A stretch of DNA of 64,000 nt from Xanthoparmelia taractica (taxonomy: Eukaryota; Ascomycota; Lecanoromycetes; Lecanorales; Parmeliaceae): contig JANQBS010000125.1 in assembly GCA_033085395.1 (NCBI GenBank), positions 1 to 64,000 of the forward strand, written 5' to 3'. Every line of letters begins with the position of its first letter. The stretch's first letter is position 1. The translations under genes were made by a program, and so were the position numbers. This document shows positions 24,400 to 34,147 of this stretch, in pieces. The notes below the pieces were generated by a model. That model saw nothing but the letters and a program-made list of their open reading frames with translations. It ran no database searches and had not been told where the DNA came from.

Positions 24400-24435
24400 A
24401 ATCCTAGGATATGCACAATTAGGGCTAGGGCTAGC
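24400..24435 (+). repeat. Fot1-like left terminal inverted repeat
   Basis: AATCCTAGGATATGCAC, then AATTAGGGCTAGGGCTAGC. It is the inverse of 28159-28194 apart from one transition. The 17 bp block CCTAGGATATGCACAAT is tandemly duplicated with two changes at 24386-24402. Confidence 0.85.
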
Positions 24436-27335
24436 CCATCAAAATACTGCCTTTTTTGAATTCTTTTGATAGATCTACTGGAATAGAGCGTTTTTATTAT
24501 TCGAGGCCGTATAATCTAATTAAAAGATCGTTTTAATTATCACACTAGACTATAAGTTTAATTTTTTCTATTATCTTAATTTTTCGTAATAATAATAATA
24601 ATAGTTATTATTATTATCGCTTTTAATTAAGCTAGTACTCGACTTAAGAAGATAATAAAACGACTACTACTCTTAGAAGTACTATCTAAATTATTATTTA
24701 AGTCTAAATATTCGTATAATATTATAATATAACAATTACTAACGTGATTCTCAATAGATATTTAGAATTTCTTTTTTTGAATTTTGAAATATCATAAAAA
24801 CTATTATAACGTAACGCACGTAATAGCTAGCTACGACACGTGTAAGGTACGTGCACGTAGCCGTAGAACGTGTTTTATAATATAATAATAAGATTATATA
24901 AAGTGAGATTTAATAAGAATAAGATTATTTAGCGTCGAGCGAAGAATAAAAAATTATATCTCGACGACGAGGTTTACTAGTAACAATAAATCTTCGATCT
25001 CGCTATTTTATATATATATTACTAGCTATAATATATATCTCGCTCGGAGTTAAATAATAAATAATTTAATATAATAATAAATATATCTTAATATAATCTT
25101 AAATAATTAAAATTAACGTAAATCTTTAATATAATAGAAAGATCTAATAATGACGAGATTAATTAAACGTTATTAATAATTATTCTTAACAATAATTATA
25201 ATATAAATCTCGCTTCGATGATATTTATAGATAATCGTAATCGATAATAATAATATTATAATATTTATCGAAATATATAAAAAAGAATTAATATAAAAAT
25301 ATCGAATAAACGTCGATTAATAATTTACGCTACTCTATTATAAAGAAGCGATCTTAGAGCGTATTTTAAAGATAATTAACTTAAAGTCTACATCTACTAT
25401 TCGTATATCTCTTTATATTTTAATCGAAGATTCTATTAATATTCTATTATTTAAAATAATAATATATATATATAAATCGATTAATATAGATAATCGAGAA
25501 AGTTAAATAGTAAATTTATTAATTTATAGTTTTTATTATAATTAAATTATATTTTTATTTTCTTTATTGATAATTTAAAAGAAGAAATAGCTTTAAAGAA
25601 GCTATCTAAGAAAAAACGTTTAATTCTTATAATTAATAAGTATTATTAAATTCTTTTAATATATAAAAGAGTCTCTTAATAAAAAAAACCTATTATTAAT
25701 TAAATTATACGATATTATAATCTTATTATTTTCACTTTAAATCGTCGTATTAATAATAAGATTTATTCTTATTAAGAAGTATATAAAGATAAATAGAAAT
25801 TAAGTTCTATAGAGAAGAAAGCTTTATAATTATAAATTCTATAATTAGTAAAATAAGATTAATCTTTAAGAGTTATATGTGTTAAAAAGATAATCTATAA
25901 AATATTAATAGATAAAGAAGATTATAAATTAATAAATTATAACTAGATATCTATATTTCTAAAATATTATCTTAAGTTATAAAATTAATTTAATTAATTA
26001 TTAAATAAAGAGCGTGCTATAATATATAATTTAATAAAGCTATTACGATAATTTTAATTTATTAAGTTTATAGTTTAAAAGTATAATATTTAGAAGAAAG
26101 ATACGTATAATCTAATTAAGAAAGAGATTACTCTTAATTCTACTAATAAAGTTAAAGTTATATATTTTAAGTATAATATATAAAGATATAAAGCTTAGAA
26201 TAGAAGTAGAGAATAAGTTTCTCTTATTAAATATATATTTGTAAACGAAAGACTTTTTTTATTATTCGTTATTTTTAAAGAAAAGCTTTAAAAAAAGATT
26301 TAATTTAATATTCTATAGAATAAAAGAGTATATATTATAGTAAATAAAAATAGCTAATAAATAACGTCTTGAGTCTAGAGTAATTCGTTAAATATATATA
26401 AGTTATTTCTTTATATATATAAATAGCTTTTAACTTATCTTTATAAATACTTCGAGTTATAAACTCGAAGGACGCTTAAAAAATAATATCGTCTTCTTAT
26501 ATTTAACGAATATATATTATACGTTAATATTAAGATTATATAATTCTATATTAGCAACGATATTATTCTCTTATATCTATTTACTTATATTAGGTATATT
26601 CTTTAATTACTTAATATTAAATTTTTTTAATCTTTATTAACTATATATCGTATATATCTTAAAAAGAATATACGAGTTAGAGATAACTATTTAATAAATA
26701 AAACGGATTTTCTTTAATATATTTAGATAATAAGAAAGAATATTTTAAAAGAAAAGACTATTAAATATATATAATAAAAGAGTGAACTATTCTTAATATA
26801 GTTTAAAATTATTTTTAATAAATTAAGACTTAAAGTATTAAAATTAGAGAAAATAGATTCGTCTTTAAAAGTAATAGTTATAGTAAGCAATAATAATTTA
26901 ATATCGATACTCTTTATTCTAATAAACGTTAAGTAAGTTAATTAAATATTTAAATAAATTAAGATTAAAAATTAAGATCTAGCACTTATAGAAAAGCTTA
27001 ATAAATTATATAACTTCGCTTTAATAAAGAATATTTTATTTAAAAATATTAATAATAATCTTATTAAAAAAGATTAATAAAAAAGAATAAAAAAAGCGTA
27101 ATTAAATATATTAGAACGAAGAATAGATTTTAAGTCTTAAGACTATATAGAAACGATTAAATAAGATCGTTAAATAAGAATTTAACAAAGAAGTTTGAAG
27201 AATATATTATCTTGATTTAGCTATTTTTAAAAAAAGAAAACGTAGAAGTCTAATTAAAAAGAAGATTATTATATCTTTAACATTAGACTTATTAAGATTA
27301 TTTAAACTCTCTTCACCCTAGACTCTATAATAAAT

Positions 27336-27410
27336 AATTTTATCGTAGAAGATCTTATTATAAAAGATCTTATCGTAAGAGATCTTATTATAAGAGACTT
27401 TATTATAGTC
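27336..27410 (+). repeat. 15 bp tandem repeat in transposase C-terminus
   Basis: Four units of GATCTTATTATAAAA type at 27351, 27366, 27381 and 27396, preceded by a partial one. The unit is five codons (D-L-I-I-K/R), so the repeat keeps frame. Confidence 0.8.
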
Positions 27411-27490
27411 GTAATAGCGAGATAAAAGAGATAGATGAGGCGAATAAGATAAAAGAGATAAAAAGATTATTAAAAAGATAACAAAGAACG

Positions 27491-27535
27491 TAATAGAAGA
27501 AGAAATAATAGAAGAAGAAATAATTGAAGAAGAGA
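27491..27535 (+). repeat. 15 bp tandem repeat, three units
   Basis: TAATAGAAGAAGAAA twice, then TAATTGAAGAAGAGA. In one frame it reads as an Ile/Glu-rich pentapeptide repeat near the transposase C-terminus. Confidence 0.8.
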
Positions 27536-27734
27536 TCGTATCGATCTTTTTATAAAGTAAAAGATTAATAAGACCTAAAAAACGATAACTTGATAGATAT
27601 CTAAATATCTAGATATTTCAATATTGCTAGCAATGAAAAAAGGCGCTAGTAATCGATTATTCTTTTATTATTCAACTATCTACCTACAATTAAGTCATTC
27701 TTTAATAATTCTTTCTTATAACTAATCAACGATC

Positions 27735-27789
27735 TCTTCTTCTTCTTCTTCTTCTTCTTCTTCTTCTTCTTCTTCTTCTTCTTCTTCTT
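27735..27789 (+). repeat. (TTC)n microsatellite, about 18 units
   Basis: An uninterrupted TTC run of about 55 bp just after the transposase. The motif contains neither CpA nor TpG, so RIP cannot erode it, which may be why it stays perfect among mutated sequence. Confidence 0.93.
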
Positions 27790-28158
27790 TATTAATATTA
27801 TTTAAATTAGTTATAGGTAATATAAGCTAATAAGAGATAGAATTACGTTACGAGCCCATATTATACTTCGTCTCATCACTCTATCGCATTATATTCTTTT
27901 AAATAAGTCTCGCGCGCTAAGATTAATTAATAAGTCGAATAAAGACGTATTTCTAGCACAGTTTAGCCGTCCTAAAGCGCTATATATAGAAAGTGCAATT
28001 ATAGAGTTTCATAGTCACTTAATTTTTTTTTTATAATCTTATTCCTAGAGATTCTACTAATTTTTACTTAACGGGTAAGATTCTTTAGTGATAAATACAC
28101 TAAATAGTGATGCGACTTGAGCAGAGCTTAATTGGTGAGATATAGGCATTATGATGAT

Positions 28159-28194
28159 GCTAACCCTAGCCCTAATTGTGCATATCCTAGGATT
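28159..28194 (-). repeat. Fot1-like right terminal inverted repeat
   Basis: Inverse of 24400-24435 with one transition; it contains CCCTAGCCCTAATTGTGCATA. Confidence 0.85.
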
Positions 28195-28207
28195 ATCGAG
28201 TACGAAG

Positions 28208-28790
28208 TTGGCCATACGTGCGAAACTCGTCTTTTAAAGATCTATACGTCGATTATCGTTAGAATTCGAGCGAGTCGAGAAGTATTTATCGTAGCGAAGT
28301 AATAACACATTAATCAGCATACGAGATAGCCGTAGCCGTAATCGTGCGCGTGATAGCGATCTTATTAACGATTACGATTTATTAATTATAGTTAATTAGA
28401 TAATTAATAAAGAGAAGATGACTGCTTTAGACGTCTTTTATGCTATTACTGCTATACGAGGAGATTTAGATACTATAAGAGGCGAATTAAGAGATACTAT
28501 ACGAGGTAAAATCGCTACGTTAAGAGATATTATTTAAGAAGAACGTGGATTAGTCTATATGTAGAGTAACGAGAATATATTTGAATCTTTTTAGATATAG
28601 AATAAATAGCTAAAATAGAGTGAATATATGAGTTCGCTGGGCGTATTTCTAGTAGCAAGTAGAGAAGGAAATTAGTTAATTAAATACGACTATAAAAGAC
28701 TATTCAAATAACTTAATTGCGAGATCTTAAATAATTCTTATTTGATAAGAGAGACGTGGAGAAGCTTGCCCTGATATCAACCGAGAGTCT
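28208..28790 (+). pseudogene. RIP-mutated coding remnant of unknown family
   Basis: The plus-strand frame through the ATG at 28398 reads MTALDVFYAITAIRGD, then LDTIRGELRDTIRGKI (an alpha-helical repeat with R-G-E/D and T-I-R-G), and continues to about 28770 interrupted only by TAA and TAG codons, as expected from Gln codons after C-to-T change. Upstream, the same frame is Arg/Ser-rich (RDSRSRNRARDSD). It lies in the outer element between the Fot1-like right arm and the outer right arm. The short helical tail could be the coiled-coil C-terminus of a transposase or a captured gene. I do not recognise the family. Confidence 0.5.
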
Positions 28791-28813
28791 TCGTAATTTT
28801 CTCCCGCACTAAC

Positions 28814-28882
28814 CTAATTTAAGAAGGTGTATATGTAGGAAAATAAGAGGTGTACATGTAGGAAAAGAGAGTGTACACGTAT
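28814..28882 (-). repeat. Right outer arm with triplicated motif
   Basis: Inverse of 24044-24113, with three GTGTACATGTAGGA-type units. It is less mutated than the left arm: it keeps TACATATACACC where the left has TATATATATACC. Confidence 0.75.
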
Positions 28883-28890
28883 CACCTTCC

Positions 28891-29910
28891 TAATAAAAAA
28901 GCTAAGCTCAATAATAATTAGAAGTTTCTCTTTTACAATATTTAATCTTAAATTATTTATCTTTTATTTTAATAATATTATCGATAAATATTTTAAAAAG
29001 ATCTTAAATAATTTGATAACGATATTATACTTCGCGAAGAGAGCGAAGACTCGCTATAGATAATTTAGATACTTCTTTAGAATATTATGAAAAATTATAA
29101 TATTATTAATATAAGCTTTAGCGAAACTACGAAAATCTCTAAAAAGCTTATTAATCTATCGTTATACGTATATTAAGTTATTCTTAAAATTTATAATAAC
29201 TATATTTATTACTTGCTTTCGCGATAAATAATTATAATAAGTTTATAATAATTTTTATAGCGTATTAATTATTAATAAAGGAAACTCGCTTCGTTTATAA
29301 TATATATATATTTATAGTCTTATATTAATATAGTAATATTCGCTTATAGTAATATTAAGTAAGAATTAGATTTCGTAATCTTATTTAATTCGCGAATATT
29401 AATAATTAATTATTCTTTATAAATAGACGTCTAAGACAGTATCTTATCTAAAAAATAAATAATTCTTTATATTATAGATATTAAATAATTATATAGCGTT
29501 AACTTACTTATTTAACTTATCTTTTCTTTCTTATATAGTCTATTAAACTTTTTATCTATAAGTTATCTATCTTCTTATCTTATTAAGTAGAATTTTATTA
29601 ACTTTAATTTAATATTAGATAACATCTTAATTAATATTTATTTCTTTTTTAATATATTAATTATTATATTAAAATCGCGTAATATTAATAAATAGAATTC
29701 GATTATCTTTTAAATAGTACTTATTTAATAAGACGCTTAATTTAATTAATAAATAATAACATTATTAACTATAGCGTGCTTAATTAATAAAAGTATAGAT
29801 ATCTTTATCGCTTCTACTATAACGAGGGTAATAATAATAATAATTCTTTTTTAAAATAATCGCACGATTAACGTTACCTTAAATATAGTAATAAGAAAAT
29901 ATTCTTTCTC
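28891..29910 (-). pseudogene. Gypsy-D reverse transcriptase remnant
   Basis: The minus strand reads INIRELNKIT near 29390, INEASFLY near 29290, and AKAYINNIIIFHN near 29085-29125. This is Gypsy reverse transcriptase in which the Y-x-D-D motif has become Y-I-N-N by G-to-A changes. It is followed by ALFAKYNIVIK-like and KEKLLIIIEL-like segments that run up to the insertion. Upstream sequence (29500-29910) should be protease and linker and is not resolved. The element is cut at 29910 by the 3' LTR of Gypsy-C2. Its continuation is at 21600-24043. Confidence 0.78.
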
Positions 29911-30052
29911 TATAATAGCAAAGGGTGTATGTGATCAGTTGGGTGTCTAATTCTTGATTGTTCTAAGTTGGAAAAATCTATCTAAGTTAGAGCTAGTCAA
30001 GCACTTATCTTAGTCGATTTCTTATTGGCTTGGTAAGTGCGTTTTCGTGATA
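29911..30052 (-). repeat. Gypsy-C2 3' LTR
   Basis: 142 bp. It matches 48379-48548 on the opposite strand but lacks one of the AAGCACTTGCC repeat blocks and has C-to-T and G-to-A changes. It adjoins the Gypsy-D sequence at 29910. Confidence 0.85.
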
Positions 30053-30449
30053 ATATTTACCGAAATAGAAGAAAAAGCGAGCGATCTCGCTTGCTATTAT
30101 GTTATATATATTAAAATTATATATATTTAAGTACAATATTAAAGTATATAGAAAATTCTTGCTAATTAAGTAAATTCGTTAATAATATTATATTAAAATT
30201 AACGAGAAGCTAGTAATAGTGAGATCTTTTCGACGACTAAATTATATAATTAGAATATTAATTAATAATTAAATAACAATAACAATTACAGTATATTAAT
30301 TCTTTCTTATTATTTTTAATTATATAAGCGTTATCGAGTAGAGGAGAATTATTCTCGATTAATAATAGTCGTTAAACGTTTAAATATAGCGATAAGATAA
30401 GTAGATATAAAGTTACTATAATATTGAGTGTGTTTTCTTAAATATTTTT

Positions 30450-33400
30450 CACTTAACTAGAGATATTTAATTCACAAAGACATTAATAAAGTAGCAACAT
30501 TATGCTTTCTAGGACGATCTCTTTCTTTTGCGAGTAAGTTTAACTAAGAAGGCGGCGATGAGATTATAGAAGTGAATGTAGATGTAATAGCTCGAATTCT
30601 AGCTACTTTCTCCTTATATTTCTTCATTAACTTAGGAGCATTATTAAAATTCTTAATGTTATATCACTAATTATATTTAGAATTATATTTCTTTTATCTT
30701 ACTAGATATTCTATAGTCAAATTATATTCTTTCTTAATATTTCGTTTATTAAGAAGTTATTTGATTTTTAAATTAATAGTGCTATTATTATTAATAGAAA
30801 CAGACGAGATATATTAAGGTCGAGGACTTTAAAAAGAATCGTTCTATAACGTAGAATAAGAATTTAATTATGCTATTATAAAGATAGAATAAACTCTTTA
30901 TTCTATAGAAATAATAAGTCTATAGATAAGTCTATCTATTTTATTTATTATTTAAAAAAAATCGATATATTATTATAATAGCATATTAATAATATTAAGA
31001 ATAGAGAAGATTTTATAGCCTTTATATAGTCGAAGAAATACTTATTCTCACACTCTAAGAAACATTAATTAATACTTTCTATCGTAGTGAAATTTATTAA
31101 ATATTTAAATAAAATCGATAGCGTCTTTAGTTATAATTTATGTAAAGATATAATCGATTTTAATTAGCAAACGAAGCAAATTTAAAGATCTATTTAAATT
31201 AAAATTATAAATTATTTCGCTCGATATAATCTTAATTTTAGAAGAGGCGAAGTTATTTAAAAAGACTTATATTCGTGATAGAACTTTTGACTATAAAGAA
31301 GATTTATTAAGAATATATACGAAGTATCTTAAAGCTATCTTAATAGTCTAATTAATACGTTCGCTCGCACTATTAATCTACGAATAATAAGTTATTAAAT
31401 AAAGTAGAGAAATCTTTAATAGTTTAAAAAGCGATTCTTAAAGCTTTAAAAGAAATTTTCTATCTCGATCGCTGAAAAATCTTTTGAAATTTTTTAATTA
31501 ATAATATTAATTTAATTTAGAAGTTCTTTTATTTAATTAAATACTTTTTAAATTAACTTATTAAGAATTAATTAAATAATTTTTATAAACTTATAAATAA
31601 TAGATATAATATAATTTAATTTATAAATTAATAGAAATAATATTAGAATAAAATTAATAGTTAAAGTATAAAAAGATACGGGCGGAGATAAGATTAATTA
31701 TATGCTATCGTAAGATACGTGTCTTCTTATTTATAGAACTAAATATTTTAAGTAATATCGAATAAAGTCTTATAAGTACTTTATGATTTTATAAATATAT
31801 TAGAATAAAATAACGATTTAATAGTATCTCTAAAAGTTAGAATATTCTTCTTTATGTGTTAAAGTGAGAATATCTTTTATTAGTAAAGAGGAAATATAAA
31901 GTCGCTATTAATTAATAGTTCTATTAATATAAAAGATAAGACCTCGCTACATTTCGTAAGTGAGACTTTATTATTCTTGCTCTCGCTGCGTTTTGTAAGT
32001 CTATTCTTAATTCTCTTTCGATCGAGATTAAAAATAAGAGTTAATATTAATAATAAAGAGATATTTTCCTCGCACGAAGGATAAAGAAGCTACGTTCTCG
32101 CTAATTAGACTATTATTAATATTAAGTTATATAAAAATCCTCTTTTAATAATTATCTTGTTAATAGTCTTAAATATATTTCTTATAAAATATAGCATTTA
32201 TTCTTATTAAGCTTGCGATAAAGAGAGTATTTAATTTCGAATAATAATAAGATAGCGAATTATCTCTATTTAGACTTATAAGTCTTGATAGAGTATTAGA
32301 TATAATATACTCTTTGTTAGGTTTGTGAGAGACGACTAGATTAAATTATCTCAAGAACTAAGTAGCTCGAATTAAGCGAATATTTATTCTTATTGTTGAT
32401 GTGGTTGAGGTAATCGAATTTTGCTTTATAATATTAATAATAGTAGAGTGATTAATTTATATTCTTATAGAATACTTTAAAGATTTGATTATATATTTTA
32501 TTTTCTTTAGACATTAAATAAGACTAGTAATTTTTAATTCCGTAGATTAGTAATTATTTTCTACTATAATTAAAAGCCTTAATAGAAAAAGATTAGACTT
32601 CGTCTCCGCACGAGAAGACTATTTATTCTTATTTTTATATATATTTAATTTAATATAAAAGACTATTATCTTAAAATTAAACGTTTTTAAGATATTTAAG
32701 TTAACTTATAAAATTTAAGTACTATTAAAATCTATTAGAATTGTTAACTAAGATAGTGCTTCTTAAGGAAGCTAAAAAGAAGTTAACTGTTTCTTTAACG
32801 CTATAAATAGCTTTATTTTAGAAGAGTATTACTTTCTTTAATATTTAAAGTTCGATATTTTTTTAAAAAATAGTATTTTAAGATCTTATAAGAATTATAT
32901 TAATTATATATAGAAATAAACATATTAATATTAGTAATCGATTAATCTTAAGTAATATTCGAGTTTTTTTAAAGATATTAAAATATTGTAAGTTCGAAAT
33001 AGCTTTAAGCTTATCTTCTAATAAAATTAAGTTAAAAGAAATAACTTTTTTATTTAATAAGTTAATATTTAAATATTCTAGAAAGATTTTTATAAAAGAA
33101 ATAATAATATTAAATCTTACGAAAAGCTTAAATAGCTAACGAAGATCTTATAAGTATTATTAAAATATTTTAATATTCATAATTATATTATTAACGTAAG
33201 CTTTTACGTTAAGAATATATTATAAAATCTTATCGATTTAACGTTAAATATAAGGAATCAAATTTATATAATCTATAATTAAAATATTAAAAGCTTCTCA
33301 ATCTCTATAACTTATAATAGTCTATATATAGCGATAATTCGAATATACTCGCTATTAATAGAAAAACGAAGTAGTATTAATTATTAAAATAAAATTATAA

Positions 33401-33600
33401 TTAATTAATATCTTAATTATATTCTATTAAAGAGGTATTAAATATATATCTTAAAGTAATAAATTATTTAAAACTCGAATATTAATTATTAATCTTCTCT
33501 TAATAATATTATTAAATAATAATTTTTATATAACGAATATCGAATAGAAGAATAATATAGAATCTTTAATTTATTTAAGTCTTCTCTATTCGTATAGCTT
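30450..33600 (-). pseudogene. Gypsy-C2 pol remnant (chromodomain to RT)
   Basis: Minus-strand counterpart of 44840-47990 in Gypsy-C3. The RT catalytic region lies near 33195 (counterpart of 45245-45256), integrase at about 31150-31900, and the chromodomain end near 30650-30800. Frames are closed by frequent TAA and TAG. It is identified through its better-preserved paralogue. Confidence 0.72.
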
Positions 33601-33737
33601 ATAATTATTCTAGACTAAGTATATAATATTATAATTTCTACGTGATAGCGACGTTAATTTTAAATATTCTATATATAGTTCGTACGTGTGATTTATACGA
33701 GGATTAAATATTATAAACTACTAGAATACGCAACATA
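33601..33737. other. AT-rich junction before the gene island
   Basis: Mutated sequence that no longer aligns with Gypsy-C. The base composition changes to normal at about 33738. Confidence 0.5.
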
Positions 33738-34147
33738 AGGCTATACAAAAAAAAAGTTGGAAAAATAATTATGTCGGAGTGTCAGCCCTAGTCCGCCGTA
33801 GTTTCTCTCTTTTAAAGACAAAGGTCGCGGCCTTTTAGTGTAAGGTACCTTACACCTGTAGGTTTAAACCTCAAGATTTGGCTATCTTAGGGCTAGGGCT
33901 AGGTGCCGGGCAAGGGGGAATAAATAGAATACAAGGCACTACATGTAATATATCATATCGATACACGGGGCATAAAATACCTTATTTGAATTACAAAGAG
34001 CACTGCCTTCCACAATCAATATCAAGTCCCGCTAGGTCCTACATTAACGATGTGACAGATGTCTACCACAGATCCTTTATAACCCTGTTTCCCTTCGCAG
34101 GCTTCCCCCAACCATTACCCCCGTTCTGCATCAGCTAGACCATAAAT
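33738..34147 (+). promoter_or_regulatory. abp1 upstream region
   Basis: Normal-composition sequence between the RIP-mutated block and the abp1 start codon. It holds a perfect 18 bp palindrome GTGTAAGGTACCTTACAC (33838-33855), a telomere-like TTAGGGCTAGGGCTAG (33887-33902), a TATA-like TTTATAA (34077-34083) and a pyrimidine-rich stretch at 34084-34131 directly before the ATG, which is common upstream of start sites in filamentous fungi. The whole promoter is squeezed into about 400 bp. Confidence 0.6.

Larger units (their letters stand above)
25250..27595 (+). pseudogene. Fot1/pogo-type transposase remnant (DDE)
   Basis: With RIP stops read through, the plus strand gives an N-terminal helix-turn-helix region near 25260-25500 (AILERILKIINLKS). 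The DDE domain follows at about 26190-26860: SREQVSLIKYIFV-like, then LLIFNEYILYVNIKFIQF-like near 26500, TDFLQYIQIIRK-like, and IKYI.KSELFLIQF-like. This order matches Fot1/pogo transposases (NREWVT, LLLIDGHSSH, DFW, SAFKKTGLFPFNP). The second catalytic Asp is Asn (AAC at 26505-26507). The C-terminus has pentapeptide repeats and an acidic repeat, then ends near 27595. It would have cut and pasted the element at TA sites; it is now inactive. Confidence 0.78.
24400..28194 (+). mobile_element. Fot1/pogo-like DNA transposon, 3.8 kb
   Basis: The 36 bp arms 24400-24435 and 28159-28194 are inverted repeats with one mismatch. They include GGATATGCACAATTAGGG followed by CTAGGG repeats. If the element begins at GGATATGCAC, a TA lies just outside each end (24406-24407 and 28188-28189), as expected for Tc1/mariner-type target sites. 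The left arm is preceded by a second 17 bp near-copy (24386-24402). The interior encodes a pogo/Fot1 transposase on the plus strand and is RIP-mutated. Confidence 0.75.
24044..28882. mobile_element. Outer inverted-repeat element inserted in Gypsy-D
   Basis: Arms 24044-24113 and 28814-28882 are inverted repeats. Each is made of three tandem variants of a unit of about 23 bp (TACATGTACACC followed by a T-rich spacer and TTTTCC). Outer material is about 290 bp on the left and 620 bp on the right, around the inner Fot1-like element (24400-28194). Repeated subterminal motifs are typical of transposase-binding regions in DNA transposons. The superfamily is not assigned. Confidence 0.6.
29911..33600 (-). 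mobile_element. Gypsy-C copy 2, truncated, minus strand
   Basis: Begins with the 3' LTR (29911-30052) and continues on the minus strand through 3' untranslated region, chromodomain, integrase, RNase H and reverse transcriptase. It aligns with the reverse complement of about 44840-48548 of Gypsy-C3. The match fades near 33600. The 5' half (protease, gag, 5' LTR) is missing. It is more heavily mutated than C3. Confidence 0.82.

Noticed and set aside
27735..27789. CRISPR-like or regulatory array
   Set aside because: It is a simple TTC microsatellite without spacers.
33878..34138. 86-codon frame upstream of abp1
   Set aside because: Low similarity to anything, out of frame with abp1, and it covers the promoter palindrome-to-pyrimidine region; an upstream ORF of this length would be unusual.
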